64,000 nt of DNA from Rhizophlyctis rosea (GCA_027596075.1 JADGJC010000158.1:1-64000), one strand, 5' to 3'; positions 9,961 through 22,192 are shown, numbered from the stretch's first letter. Made by a program: numbers and translations. Notes: generated by a model from the letters alone, not told the origin.

Positions 9961-10866
9961 GATTTTTTGGTGTGGCTGAGGTGGAAAGATGGTGCTGAGC
10001 GAATTGGGAACAGGTGGTGAGTCAGGAGCGTTCGCGAGAGGCCAATCATGCTTGATTTTTAACGGGAGATGAGCTAATTGATGCGGCAAAAGTGTAAGAA
10101 ATATGGTCGCAAGTGCTTTAATCGAGTAGGGGTTGTGTGGAGGTCTAGGACGTCTTAGGAAGCCTGGTTCTGAGACAAGGTACGTAGTGGGCGGTGCAGT
10201 GTCTCGGGAAATGGACAGGCGAGGTGAAACATGATGACGTCGACCTCAGCTGACTGAAGCTGGAACGGAACTTAAAGACTCTTGGGAGAGATTTAAGAAA
10301 GCGCGCAGACGCCGTCACTAATCGCTTCAGTATTGTGCAGAATATTACTTGACGGCACTGAAGGTGTTGACTGGATGCTGAATACTGTTGAAATGCCCTT
10401 TGCACCTACCCAGTGCTCATATCATTATTGGCAGTCAAGCAATATTCCAAACACATCTGTGTGTTACACAGTGTGAAAATAGTACTTATAGTGAAAATTG
10501 GTGATGAGCATGGTGGTCTAGCTTGCCTATTGCTGCGATGTAAAAGTGCTCAATCAGCATTTTGTGCGCAAAAGCAGTCACCCTTTGAATTTCAAGTTTC
10601 AGACCGGTGGACAAAAGATTTTAGGGTGCCGTGATCAACTTACTGATAGATGAATGAACGCCTTGTGTTGGTGTCTCCGGCAGGGAACACAACCTCCCTC
10701 TGGTGCGACCAAACCACCCAAATTTGTATGCTTTTTGTGCTGCGGGCGAGTTCTCAGTGAAGTGACCGAAAGACATAAAAACCCTTTTGCACTTTCAGCC
10801 CCCGCGTTGGCTCGATATATTCAACTTCACCTATCGCTGTCACGACGTCAAGAGTTGACTTCAAAC
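9961..10866. other. Intergenic, no gene seen
   Basis: No coding-like ORF or RNA gene is visible. Near 10815-10822 a CGATATATTCAAC sequence about 50 bases before the ATG at 10867 may belong to that gene's promoter. Confidence 0.4.
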
Positions 10867-12636
10867 ATGTCTCTCGGCAGCGCTTGCACCTTCGAGTAAG
10901 CAGTGGTGTACTGAGCCTACTCGTATAATCTTGTGTATCACAGCACTAATCTGGCGGTTTTCCTCTGTTCATCTTCCTCAGCTCCAGCTGCAGCTCGGAC
11001 CTCTTTTGCGACGGAGGAGCGTGCAACACGAAACGTGATGAGGGACAGTCTTGCTTGACTGGCACCCAATGCAAATCTGGATACTGTCCAACGCTTACCG
11101 GACCCTATGTCTGCAAGGTTAGTTCGAGTGCCGTGCCAATCTTAGTCAATGGTGGACGATGTGTGGGTTTGCCTTCAATTGGCTGGAAAATGCGCCGGGC
11201 TGCAAGGCCAGCGACAATAGTCATCCTCATGAATGACTTCTGCGGCTACATCGCTCTCAGGCCTTTCCGACCAATAACCCAACGAGCTCCTCCCTCTACG
11301 GTGCCACCTGCACTTTTGAGTAAGTGATATTCTGATGATTTCAGTACATCTTCGCCATTTTATGTCCATCCAAACTGAAACAATGTTCAAAGCACATCAT
11401 GTTGTGGAGGATCCAACACGTCTTCTTGCGAGTTATATTGTATGGGTGGCAGGTGCAAAGCGAAGGAGGATGACGGGACCACTTGCTTGGGAGGAAATTA
11501 TTGCAAGTCAAATTACTGCCCGACGAATACGGGGTCGCAACCTGTTTGTAAGGTTGGTTGGAATGGGCTGAGACAATTGACACCTAGGCTGCTGGGGCGG
11601 AATGATGGGCCCAGCGTTGCGCAGAAGAAAGGGCACATAGGGTTGAATCTATTCGGTCAAGATTCTTATCAGAACTTTTCCCCTATCTCAGCCCAATCCG
11701 GCAGGTAGTGCGCCATCCTCCACCACTAGTACAGGAGCATCCACCACAGTGCCATCCTCCATAACTACCGGGGCACCCACTGCAACCCAGCCGAATACTA
11801 CGTCATCCCAAAGATCAACGTCTGCTCCATCGACAACATCTGTCCCATCCGGGGCGGACTCATCCTCCTCCTCTGGCCTCTCCAGCGGGGCTATTGGCGG
11901 CATCGTAGTGGGGGTGGGTCTCGTCTTTGCCATCTGGTTAGTCTGGGCAATCAGGTGGTACAGGAGGTACAAGGGAAGGAACCATAATATTTCCGTGACG
12001 TACAACGAGACGCCGTTGAGACCCTTTGGGCCTGGGAATGGTGGCAACGTTACCGCAACGGTGACGTATCAGACCAATGAGATGAGTTATCACCAGAATG
12101 TAGTGTCACCGGTGGTGGCTCCATCTTCGGCATACACGGGAGGAAGTCCTCAGACTTACCCGCCGCAATCATACCCACCTCAAACGACTTCGTATCCGAC
12201 GCAATCTTACGCACCTATGCAACCGAGTCCTCAACCACCTGCCACAACGTTTGCCCAACCATACACGCAACAACAACAACAACAACAACAACCTCTCTCG
12301 CAGCCAACAACTTTGCAACAGAACACCAACAATTACCTCCAACCACAACAGCCCGCGTACCGAACACAAACCGCATCATCCGCAAACACATCCTTCCCAT
12401 CAGAACCATCAACCTCACAATTACTAGACCATGCTGTTGTCGGTTCATTGTCCCAACTAACAACCATTGATAACACTCCAGCTGCGTCATCCTCTTCGGC
12501 GGATGATGTAGCCCCGCCTTCTTATGAGTCGGTGGGTGGGCCTGAACAGCATATGAGGGACGCGACGGCGGTGAAGGGTATGCCTGGAGGGTTGTATGAT
12601 CCGGAGCCAAGACAACCTGGGAGGGGTTTTAGATAG
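10867..12636 (+). CDS. Membrane protein with duplicated Cys-rich repeats and Pro/Gln-rich tail
   Basis: Five exons with consistent phases (10867-10895, 10982-11117, 11261-11319, 11393-11552, 11692-12636) give about 442 aa. Two ectodomain repeats align: ACTFDSSCSSDLFCDGGACN with CLTGTQCKSGYCPTLTGPYVCK, and ATCTFDTSCCGGSNTSSCEL with CLGGNYCKSNYCPTNTGSQPVCK. Each repeat is cut by a phase-2 intron after CTF and closed by a phase-0 intron after VCK. A Ser/Thr-rich stalk and one membrane helix follow (GGIVVGVGLVFAIWLVWAI, then RWYRRY). The long tail is rich in Pro, Gln, Tyr and Ser, with a run of eight Gln. No classical signal peptide is seen; a further 5' exon is possible. It is probably a cell-surface or wall-associated protein. 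Confidence 0.7.
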
Positions 12637-13882
12637 ATGGTGGTGGGGTTGCGTATGATTGTCGTCCTGGCTATGATTAGATGGTGTGGACTGGCTATTC
12701 TATAATGTACTGCTGTTGATCAGCATTTTACCAACTTCTTATGATAGATGATATATTTTGTGTATTGCGCCGAATATCTCTCGGTATGAAAATCTTCGGG
12801 GGTTTGGCACGGACCAAATCGTTTTGATGTACACCATGGTGAGATATTTTCAGCATGTTGTTGCTTCGACTGATCTCATTCAATGCGTCTGTCCCATTTC
12901 CCGCCATCGGGAAACGATGTGTTAGCCATCGGCCCAGGCTGGATCAATCAATGCGATAAATAAATAACAAAAGTGTCAGCTGTACCAGCTGGATGCGGTG
13001 GATGTGGGGCTCGAACGCCAGGCGTCTGCTTTCCACACCCCGTGCATTTAGACAGTTTACGCGCGTCGACGGGACTTCCCAGTGCGCTAAGCGACTGGTT
13101 TACATTAGCGGTAGATGAACGACGCATGAAGAGGTTGGTCGCGTGTGGCTTGGAGTTTGGACACACTTGATCATGACTGTGCCGCTAATTTGGAAGGTCA
13201 ACCTTATGAACGCGTTCATCAATCGTAACCGAGCCCACATAGACGGGTGGATTGTATTCGCGCTCTGAGCGCCCGCGGTGAACGGTCTTCAGGAGATCCG
13301 TGGTGCGATCCCCGGTGGGTTCGGTAATCAAAGAAGAAAACCCAACCAGCCCATCACAATATATCAATTCAATGAATTGCCAAACCCCCCCCCCCCTCTT
13401 TTTTTTCTTCTCTTTTTCTGCGGGCCGATGGGCAAACCTCAAGAAAAGCACGTAGGTCAAATTCAAGTGCAACGAACACATATATTGGTATTGGCCGCGC
13501 CGACCTCCGCATCATTGGGTAGACTGCCCACTTTCTCTATCATGTATGGACCCTGACGGTGTCGCCAACGTGGAACTGACGTTTGCCCTTGAAGAAGTCG
13601 TCCGACAGACAACGTAAAGGCCACCCTTCCCTGCTTATCAACCCGCCAGTTGCCGACTCCGTGTTATCAAATGCAGATGGAAACATATAGTATGAAGTTT
13701 CTTTGGGAGTTCAGGAGCGGTTAGGCCCACCCGCCATACCGCCGCCACATATCTCACGCGCCGAAGCGGGTGGCGTTGCGTTCCACCAAGGGCACATCTC
13801 CTCCATCTTCCATCTGGGCGTGTCTCCTTCCTTCCCATCTCCAAACCTCATCCGCACACCTCACACCAAATATATAAAGAAA
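12637..13882. other. Intergenic, no gene seen
   Basis: No recognisable gene lies in this 1.2 kb. A poly-C run followed by a poly-T run occurs at about 13385-13407. A TATATAAAG at 13871-13879 lies directly before the Asterix ATG, so it is more likely leader than promoter. Confidence 0.4.
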
Positions 13883-14463
13883 ATGCCGAGACTAGTGAGA
13901 TACGATGATCCTCGCCGCCCAGAAGGTAATAATTCTCGGGTTCCTTAACTTCGCACCTCCGGATTCGCCTTGTGACTTACACCTTTCAAAACGTGTTTGC
14001 AGAGGCAACACCTTACAAAGTCCCCACCGTCCCCGAAAACGAGGAAGCCGAATTCGCAGAATACTTCACAATGGGTGGTTTTGGTCTAAGTACGTCAACG
14101 CTCCTTCTGACACTTTTGTGAAGCACGTCATGAACTGAGAAAACTGACTGTTCACCGCAGGCATTATGGCCGTCTTCACCAAAAACCGTTTCTCAAGCTG
14201 GGGTGCCGTGCTCCTGGCCGTTATGGGTTTCCTCAACGGACGTTCAAAGAGCGGAGAGAGTACGAGTAACTTCAGTGCTATCTTGTGAGTTATCTTGTCT
14301 GGGGTGGGGGAAAGGTCACGAAGCAAACGCAGTTTTTGTTCGGAACTCATGACCGTTTTTTTTTTTGACTCTCATTAGGATGGCGCTCGTCGGTCTCAAC
14401 TTGACTTACATGAACTACCTCGCGGCATTGAGCCACGAACGGGCAAAGCAAGCAGGGCTATGA
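13883..14463 (+). CDS. Asterix (WDR83OS/PAT10) homolog, PAT complex subunit
   Basis: Four exons (13883-13925, 14003-14089, 14161-14284, 14379-14463) join in phase to give 112 aa, the usual size of Asterix. The diagnostic N-terminal DPRRP motif is at residues 9-13. The cores of the membrane helices are preserved (GGFGLSIMAVF, GAVLLAVMGFLNGRSKSGES, SAILMALVGLNLTYMNYL), including the NxRS segment followed by acidic and polar residues typical of the family. In animals Asterix pairs with CCDC47 as the ER PAT complex, which shields polar membrane segments of multipass proteins during insertion. It lies tail to tail with GET3, another membrane-insertion factor. Confidence 0.85.
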
Positions 14464-14633
14464 TCTCGCCGGGCACCAGCAGAAAAATCCATTACTAGTC
14501 AGTGGGAAAGGAAGGATTCACACTGTGAAAGAACGACAACCAACACCCGTCATCTTCCGCTTGTCACAAGAGAAGTATCTAATTACAATATAGTACATGA
14601 CACACACGCAAAATCCATATGCACCTTAGCCGT

Positions 14634-16153
14634 TTACTGCGGAGGTTGGTACGGATGCACCAAAAGTTCCGAAAACTCTTTGATGTTGTCCGTACCCCTG
14701 ATCTCCTTCGTCAAGAGGGGCATCTTGATAATATGGAAGTCCTCGTATAGTTCGGTGATTTGTTCCAGGTACTTGGCTTGCATCTTGGCACGGACTGAAC
14801 AATGTTCGCAATTCGATCCTGGGTGATGTTGGAAGAAGCATTGTTTGGATGTGGCGGGCAGGCGATGCATCGCGGATGTGACTTACCGGCTTTAGGGTAC
14901 AGCAACTGGTTCACGACGATGTTATGTGTGTCGATGTTGAAGGAGGTCAGCTCTTGGATCATGCGCTCGGTTTCGTAGAGGGACAAGAATTCGGATATGC
15001 ACACGCAGATGAATGTCGTCTTGTCCTGTTGTGGATCGACACGCATCAGCACCGGCCCGAGCCACAAAGCTCCGTATGATCCAACATACCGGATCTTGGA
15101 ATTGCGAATTGACTTCCTGAATGACCGTACGCATGCTCTCCAACTTGGCAAACATGTCCTCCGGGTTTGCCTGACCACCTCCCATCAAACCGCTCATCTG
15201 CAAGATCGGGAAGCGTCAAAATCTCGTGTCTACGCCCTTCATGTTATAAATTCCCACCTGCTGCATCATCGGCCCGAACCGTCCGCCCAACGCCGAAAGC
15301 TTCCCAAGAGCCTTATCCAGAACCGTGGGGAATGACAAGAACCGAAGGGTATGCCCTGTCGGTGCCGTGTCGAACACGATGCAGGAGTAGTCCATGGACT
15401 TCACCAATCTTGATGTAAAACAGGGTCAGGCGCCACCTTCTGGCTACATGCAACCTCAAACACATACTTCATAACTTCCGCAAAGCTCATCGCCTCGTCA
15501 ACACCAGGAATGGCGAATGCAATGTCTTGCAGATGCGAGCTGACACCGGAGTCTTGAGCTTTTAGATTATGGACGCCATGAGTCCAGCTTTGCCACATAT
15601 ATCACTCACGCACCACGAGACACCTACCGCCTTCAATCATTTCTTGAATACTGCCGGTGGGGTCGATTTCCTATTTGGGAAGACCAATCAGCAAGAGCAC
15701 AAAGATCAAAGGTAAGGACCGGCACAGGTCCAATACAATTGAAGCTCACCATGGCGTACAAGTTGGTGTACCCATTGACAAGTTCAGGCGTTTTGGAGAA
15801 CTTCTGGCTGAAGGCATCTGTTCATCCACGTTTGTCGGTCAGTCCAAAAGGCTGATAAGGGTTTCCCATATGAGGCCTTCAGATTTGACTCACCGGAAAG
15901 GTTGTGTGCGGGGTCGGTAGAGATGAGCAGGACGGACTCGCGTACTTTGGCGAGCTGGGTTGCGAGGGAGCAACTATACGTGTGAAAAGTTTATTGAATG
16001 TGCCGTGGAGTCACTTTTTGGCAATGGGGTAAGGGTATACCTGGTGGTTGTCTTTCCCACACCACCTTTACCACCGACGAAGATCCATCGCAGGTCGGTT
16101 TGGTCAAGCACGTTCTGAAGGGAGGGTTCTAGGGCTTCGTAGTTGTCTGCCAT
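14634..16153 (-). CDS. GET3: GET3/ArsA-type ATPase for tail-anchored proteins
   Basis: The start is the ATG at 16153 ([20 protein letters not shown]) and the stop is at 14634. The first exon contains the deviant P-loop [14 protein letters not shown]. Later exons give [39 protein letters not shown] (switch II), the Met-rich substrate-binding region ([25 protein letters not shown]), [20 protein letters not shown] with NQLL, and the C-terminal [20 protein letters not shown] ending in HPYQPPQ. The CxxC pair of eukaryotic GET3 appears as CEHC in the last exon. It is a cytosolic ATPase that binds tail-anchored membrane proteins and hands them to the ER receptor. At least seven short introns interrupt it; not every join was fixed. 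Confidence 0.9.
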
Positions 16154-16432
16154 TGTTGTGGAATATTTGATGGATGGTGGAAAATCGTAATGGAAGTGAA
16201 TTGACAGGGGCGAAGCTCACGAGCTGAAACGGCCCAAGACGGGCCTGACGCGGGGCTGGTGGGAGCAAGCCCCAGCAGCCTCGATGTCCCGTTCGCGTTT
16301 TGGATGCCATTATAGCCATTATTCTCCAGCTCCTCCCTTCAACAGTAATGCAATGAAAATTTTGTAGAAGAGGTGACCGCGTTCTAGAGCTAGAGCGACT
16401 TCCCAGAGACGTACCTTGAGGTTGCCGGCAGC
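16154..16432. promoter_or_regulatory. Shared divergent promoter region of GET3 and the hydroxylase gene
   Basis: Only 279 bases separate the two start codons, which face away from each other, so both promoters must lie here or in the first exons. No TATA box is obvious. The assignment rests on position. Confidence 0.5.
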
Positions 16433-17533
16433 ATGGCAGAAAGTCCTATCAACGTCCCAGCAAATTCCGTTCCTCCCCCCCCATCCCCGTCCTCCCTCCC
16501 CACCATCCACACCGCCTCCCTCATAGTCGGCCTCCTCGTAATAACCTCCTACATATCCTTCAACTACTTCCTCCAACTAACCTACTACACCTCCCCCTCC
16601 ACCGCCCCAACCTGGAAAGCTCAACCAAAACGCGGCTCCCACTCCCTCTCCCCATCCCGCACAGCCCGAATCCCTTGGCTACCATCCCTCAATCCAAAAC
16701 CGCACTGGAAACCCCATTACTGGATGCTGGCGACATGGAATATGCTCATGGCTGGCGTGTTTGCCGCTGTTGTTGCTGAATTGACGATCAGAGAGAAGAC
16801 AAGTCTGGTATGGACGGGGGAATGGACGTGGGAGGGTGTAGGGAAGAACGTGGGGTGGGTCTTAGTGGCACATTTATGGCATCAGTTTTTGGAGTATTGG
16901 TGGCATAGAGGGATGCATTCTCCGTTTTTGTATAAACGGATGCACAAGGTACGCTATTTCGCTGTCCTTCCCTCATTTTGAGCGTTTCTTCATCTCATCC
17001 CCGTGCTGACATAGTTTCATCACTACAATACATCACCTGGTATAGTTCCCCGCACTTCTGAAGGAGTATTACTTCACGATGAACAACCTAACAACCATTG
17101 CTTCAAACAGAGCCCTTCGACGACATGCTAATACACCCTCTAGAAGCCTTTGGCTACTACTGTCAACTCTGGTCCCCAGCCTTCCTCATGCCTCTAGATG
17201 TCTGGGTCTTCCTCTGGCTCTACATGGCGCCGAATGGTCTGTGCGGGATGCTGGACCACTGTGGCGTCCGCATTAGTTGCGGGGTGTACAGCACCAAAGA
17301 TCATGGTGAGTTTGAAAAGGACCAGCCATGTCGGATCCTGTTGATGAGGGGAAGTGGGGCGTCAACATTGGTGATTCCCTAACATCACATACGCACGGAA
17401 TTCTCCAGATGTACATCATGAAAAGTTCCACGTCAATTACGCTTTCCCTATACCAATTATGGATATCCTCTTTGGGACCTTCGAAGGGGAGTATTTTGGA
17501 AGAAGGTATATCGCCAAGTCTAAGAGAAGATAA
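16433..17533 (+). CDS. Fatty acid hydroxylase/sterol desaturase superfamily protein
   Basis: Exons 16433-16948, 17015-17039, 17111-17305 and 17409-17533 join in phase to give 286 aa. The second exon is only 25 nt. The N-terminus is Pro/Ser-rich, then a membrane helix (HTASLIVGLLVITSYISFNY). The diiron histidine boxes are present: HQFLEYWWHRGMH, HKFHHYNTSP and, near the C-terminus, DVHHEKFHVNY, followed by the conserved FPIPIMDILFGTFEG and YFGRRY. It is therefore an ER membrane non-haem diiron oxygenase with four or so membrane segments. The substrate (sterol, sphingoid base or alkyl lipid) cannot be told from the sequence. Confidence 0.8.
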
Positions 17534-17874
17534 ACTGTTTTCTAGTTCTTTGGAGGTTTGGTAGCATAGAATCCGAGTGTTGTCTGCTGAAAAATGAAAT
17601 GATGAGACCTGTTACAACTGGAAATAGAAAGACATGCTGCTCCCCAGATACGTCGTCCAGTGTTTGGTGGGTTTCTCATGTTAAGTGAGAGATAGTTGCG
17701 CATCTCGGACATCGCATCGGCGAAATATCCGGGGTGCATATTTTGAATGAGCCCACCCCACACACCATCACCGATAGGATGCATTGTGGAAGAACAAGTC
17801 AAAAGAAAAATGCATAATGATATGATGTAAGAAAGACCAAAATATATACGGACACCCTCACCACCTAACTGACC

Positions 17875-19303
17875 CTAAGACTCCAACAAAACCTTCCCAC
17901 CCCTCCCCGCCTCCCCGGACTTCTTCACCGCCTCTTTAACATCGTCCAACTTGTATCGCTCGCCATGGAACGGGACCATGATACCCTTCCCCATCAGATC
18001 AAAGGTTTCCTGAATCCAGGCCTTTTGTGCTTCCTTTGAGGACTTGAGGAACTCGGATGTCACTGTGGGAGGGTGTTAGATTGTGGGAGTGAGGATGGAT
18101 GAGAGAAAGAGATGCTTACCCCAGTAACCGGTGAAGATGACACCACGGAATAGGGCATCAACTGCGCTGATGCTTGCCTCAGTCCCTTCCATCATCCCAT
18201 AATTCAAAATCCACCCTCCATCTTTAACACTCAAACTCAATGCCAAAGCCGCTTTCCCCGCCACGGCATCAACAGCGCCGTAAACCGGTCCACCAGCAGC
18301 AGTCTTGATCTCATTTGCGATGTCTTGCGGCGATTTGCCTTCAGTGACGATGACAGCGTCTGCGCCGAGGGCTTTGAGTTCCTCAATTTGGGATTCCCGG
18401 CGGACGAGGTTGACGGTTTTGATGTTCATGTGGCGGGCGACAGGGATGAGCATGCGGCCTAGGGTTGAGGCTGCGGCGGTTTGGGCTATGTATTGGCCCT
18501 GGGGGTTGTGAGGGGTAAGGATCTTTTGGTCATGGCGAAGGAGCATGAGCGATGACGTCTTTACCTTTGGAACCTCGAGCTTTTTGAGGAGACCAATGAC
18601 GGTGAGGGGGTTGATGATGAGTTGGGCCGCACTTTCGTCCGGGATGTTGTCTGGTACTGCCTTTGAAGTAGGTACGAATCATTTGGTGAGATCGAACATC
18701 CATCCAGTGGATGTTCATTGATTTACCACCACATCCTCCTGCTTGATCACAACATAGTCTTGCCAGGAGCCGTACGCGCGATCCTTGGCATAGAGGAAGA
18801 ACAAAGGCACAACTCGTTGACCGGGCTTGACTGGATGTACCGGTTGCATGGCATTAGTATGAGACCTGTCAAGTCCACTCTACCGCCTGGAAACTCACAT
18901 TGACTAACACCAGCACCAACAGAATCAATCACCCCCATTCCTTCCAACTACAATAACAAAAACATCCAGTAAATCAGTTCCTTCTGATCCAATTAAACCC
19001 CACTCTTCCACGCTCAGTATTCTACACGTACACCAGGTATGGCGGGGAAGATCTTCCCCCGGTTATAGCCGGGGTAAACTCCGAGAATAGAGTAAACGTC
19101 GGATGGGTTCTGCGAGAGGTATGCCGGGTTAGCGGTCATTGCGAAGGGTAACTGAAGGAAATAGTTCCTCTTGTCCTTACCACAGGCCTCAATTTCATCT
19201 TAATGACAACCTCCCCCTGCCCCGCCTGGGGTTTGGGGACCTCGACGATTTCGAGGGTTTTGGTGGGGGAGCCATGTTCTTTGAGTTGGACGGCGCGTGG
19301 CAT
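17875..19303 (-). CDS. MDR-family NADPH oxidoreductase (quinone/2-enoyl thioester reductase-like)
   Basis: The start is ATG 19303 (MPRAVQLKEHGSPTKTLEIV) and the stop is at 17875. The product has the GroES-like N-domain (NPSDVYSILGVYPG, GMGVIDSVGAGVS), a conserved middle (SAAQLIINPLTVIGLLKKLE, with GQYIAQTAAASTLGRMLIPVARHM forming the cofactor-binding fold) and a C-domain. The C-domain includes TVNLVRRESQIEELKALGAD and GGWILNYGMMEGTEASISAV, and ends KVLLES. No structural or catalytic zinc cysteine cluster is visible, which fits the zinc-free quinone oxidoreductase and mitochondrial trans-2-enoyl-CoA reductase (ETR1/MECR) branches. Several short introns interrupt it. No clear mitochondrial presequence is seen, so the specific branch is left open. 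Confidence 0.75.
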
Positions 19304-20031
19304 TGTTGAGTTTTGCTTATAATGGACGATGAATTTGGTGATGACAGGAAGTGATGACCGGAATTTGGTAGGGGGGATGAGCGTGGGAAGGTGGTTTTAT
19401 TACCGTTGTGGGGGTTGTCTACGTGTGTAGCGTCGGCCTTTGTTTACCCGTGGTTATTTTTGGAGGGAGGTTTGATCTGATCATGGATTCATTTTGGAAA
19501 CGCGAATCCGTCAAATGAGTTGAAATGACATCGTTGTGTCATGTGATACGCGTTTCTCCCTGGTCTGAATTTAGTCAGCATTGGAAATGCTACCTCACCT
19601 AGTTCACATCTATTGCTTTCCTGTCGATTAATGACCTCAATCATCTCATTGCTGATGGAACGGAATGTTGGAACCGACCACATGTGGACTATCGAGTCGT
19701 ATCGGTAACTTGTGCAGATTTGCCGGGTTCGCCTTGCGTTTGCAAAACGCCAGGGTTTTGTCAGGGTCCATATAATTTTAGCGCAGCCGCCGGTTGGGAC
19801 AATGCACCATCCAAAGGGAGTGGGTATCATGGAAAGCCGAAGAATATATGAGCTTCACACCATCCTCTTCTCCTTCCCCACGCCACGAAATCGCGAAAAC
19901 CACACGCAAAATTGCAAAACCACGAAATTCACTATATTGCAAGAAACTCCCGAAACTCAAAAACACACAAAAGATCCCGCTAATCCTGAATCATCCAGCA
20001 GCACCCAGCTCCCCTCCTCTCGCCCACCCTC
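19304..20031. other. Intergenic, no gene seen
   Basis: This separates the start of the oxidoreductase gene from the 3' end of the small gene at 20032. ORFs here lack coding character. The A/C-rich stretch 19870-20000 is probably 3' sequence of the small gene. Confidence 0.4.
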
Positions 20032-20706
20032 TCATTCCGGCAACCCCTCAAGAAGATCCGACACGAGGTCGTGCGCCTCGCTGAGGAGATCGCTCCTGTA
20101 ACAGGGAAGATGAGAGGTGTATTAGATACAAGCGGGTGAGTACTGGAGATATTGATATCTACATGCGCGACTTACAAAGCAGCTTGACCGGGCGACACGC
20201 TGCCGTCGTCTTCCTTGATGGCGCCTTCGTTCCACTGTGGGGTCGACGAGAAAATGATATGTGGAGAGTGAGTTATGCGGAGTCGAGAAAAGCGGAGTTA
20301 CATCGATGCCGATTCTTGGCGTGTGAGAGGTCACTTCTGAAAGGGTTTCCATACGCCTGATGCACATGTACATACCTTCTCGTCGATGTTGTGGAGCTTC
20401 TCTTGGATGGGTGACACTGTTTTGTGAAGAGTTCGGTTAGGGCACACGCGGTGGAAGAGGAAATCAAGAGACAGCGTCAAGACTTACAGTCATCCTCCGT
20501 GTACTGCCCCTTGTTCTTGACTTGGTTCAAATCGGTGATGATTTGTTGGAGTTGTTGTTCGTATTCATTGACCTGTTTGTGTTTGGTTTGGGTGGTTGTG
20601 AGACATGCGTCAGAGCTCTGTCAAATGAGAGCATGTGTGCAGTCGCGGTCGCTGAACTTCTCGCAAGACGCGCATAAAGAACGTCAAAAGCACTTACTTT
20701 GCCCAT
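20032..20706 (-). CDS. Small conserved-looking helical protein, 85 aa, five exons
   Basis: The first exon is just ATGGGCAAA (20706-20698). Four more exons joined in phase give MGK-VNEYEQQLQQIITDLNQV-KNKGQYTEDDLSPIQEKLHN-IDEKWNEGAIKEDDGSV-SPGQAALSDLLSEAHDLVSD-LLEGLPE (hyphens mark readability breaks, not domain borders). The product is acidic and mostly helical, without signal or membrane segment. If the last intron were retained, a TAA just after GQAAL would end the protein at 65 aa, so two products are possible. It has the look of a small cytosolic fungal family, but I cannot name it. Confidence 0.6.
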
Positions 20707-20829
20707 GTTGACAATATTACTTGATTAACGATGTATGTGTGAAGTTGTTTGGTGAGACGATACTATTTGAGTTGAGGTTATTTTTCGTGCGATGCGAATG
20801 AAGGTTGCGAAGGTGTGGGGTGATCGGGC

Positions 20830-20841
20830 TTTATATATTGA
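20830..20841 (-). promoter_or_regulatory. TATA-like element upstream of the small helical protein
   Basis: The minus strand reads CAATATATAAAG about 125 bases before the ATG at 20706. Placement and sequence fit a TATA box; there is no other support. Confidence 0.4.
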
Positions 20842-21061
20842 TGGGTTGTGGGAAACAATTCATGCAGCCACATCCAAGGATTCACGGGCACTAGGGAGAC
20901 TATTGTCAGATGCCCCTTACGTAACATAGGGTGTTTCGGGTGGCTGGCCTATCGAATGGGGAGAAACGGGGGCGAGACCGCCGAGTCGCGATCATGTTAA
21001 TATTTACTGGCATAAGCCTTATGACCAGGCCCAGTACGTTTTACGACGTCAGTTGTCAATT

Positions 21062-21415
21062 TCAGATGTTTGAGGACGTGGACGGTGGTCGGGAAGTGCC
21101 GGTTAAGAAGCCATACACCCGGGCTGCTCCCGCTAATGGGAGAAACAGTACGCCCGTCATGAAGCCGCAGCCCGCCACCGCGGTTGCTACTCCGGCGTAT
21201 CCGGTGAACTCGATGATGACAAGTGGTAGTGGGTCATGGGGCACTGGACGGTCGGATGCATGAAGAATTTTTCGTTTTTCTAGTTCGACCATCTTTGCGT
21301 CATAGAATGGACGTGCAAAGATATCGAGTGCGAAGCAGGCCCCAAATGTGCCAGTGAAAGCACTGTACCCAATTAGGCACCGTCGTAATAGTGAATTTTG
21401 GACAAGGGGAGGCAT
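21062..21415 (-). CDS. Small two-helix membrane protein, hypothetical
   Basis: This single exon gives 117 aa if translation starts at MPPLVQNSLLRRC (ATG 21415); the frame is open further upstream, so a longer N-terminus is possible. Two hydrophobic segments are visible: GYSAFTGTFGACFALDIFA (about 16-34) and GYAGVATAVAGCGFMTGVLF (about 77-96), joined by a charged loop with FYDAKMVELEKRKILHASD. The C-terminus is a Ser/Thr-rich tail. The basic, Leu/Arg start and two short helices would suit a mitochondrial inner-membrane protein, but the family is not recognised. Confidence 0.5.
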   Translation of the reverse strand: MPPLVQNSLLRRCLIGYSAFTGTFGACFALDIFARPFYDAKMVELEKRKILHASDRPVPHDPLPLVIIEFTGYAGVATAVAGCGFMTGVLFLPLAGAARVYGFLTGTSRPPSTSSNI

Positions 21416-22192
21416 TTTATGAGGAATGACGGTACCTAGATAGTGCTTGACGATTGCTGTTACAAAAGCTTCGATAAGTATGTACAGGACGCAGGCACTG
21501 ACTATGCAGGGAGGACGACACACTCATACATAGTATTCAGGAGAGGAAGTATATTTGCAGGACATGTGGGGTACACGATGTCAACAAAGCGAAGCAACAG
21601 CCAGCCTCCTGACCAACTGGATTGTCTTTATGGTCGTGGAATAGGTGAGGTCTTTTCAAATGGATAGGGACGGACGTAGATGACTTGGATGCTCAGTTGA
21701 AGATGAGAATATGAGTAATATGGGACGACCCCTGGGGAGATGCAAAGCAATGTGGGAGCAATGTATGGCTTGATGCTCCAGAGTGCACAGTGACATGGCT
21801 GATTTCAACCAATTCCAAATCGGGTCAGATTTGATAATCTCGTCACTCACTGTGCCATCCATAGGAAAATCCAAGCTTGTCAAGGCTAAGCCTCTCTCAC
21901 AGTCTCTCCACTCTTGAATGTTGAGAGCACTGAGCACTGAGCTCTGAGCAAGCACTCCGCTCCAGCAACCCCTTCCCACCACCCAATCCTTCTTTTCCCA
22001 CCAAATTCAATCGCGATACTCAGCGTCGGACCAAAGGGTACCTTTTCAGTCTTCACTATCATATATTGGACCACTGGTTCAATACCTTACATCTGGTAGA
22101 CTCAAAAAGTTGTACACCCCTCAGTTCCGTCTGCCACCACACACTTGCTGCGCATAACTATCGAGTAGTAGATACTAGATACTTGGCGCACC
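21416..22192. other. Intergenic between a minus-strand membrane protein and Dicer
   Basis: No gene is seen. Because the flanking genes are divergent, both promoters should lie here. No element is distinct enough to name. Confidence 0.4.

Noticed and set aside
12973..13060. Possible minus-strand tRNA around a GTTCGAGCC T-loop-like sequence
   Set aside because: The bases that would form the T stem (TGGCG/CCCAC) do not pair and no D arm is found.
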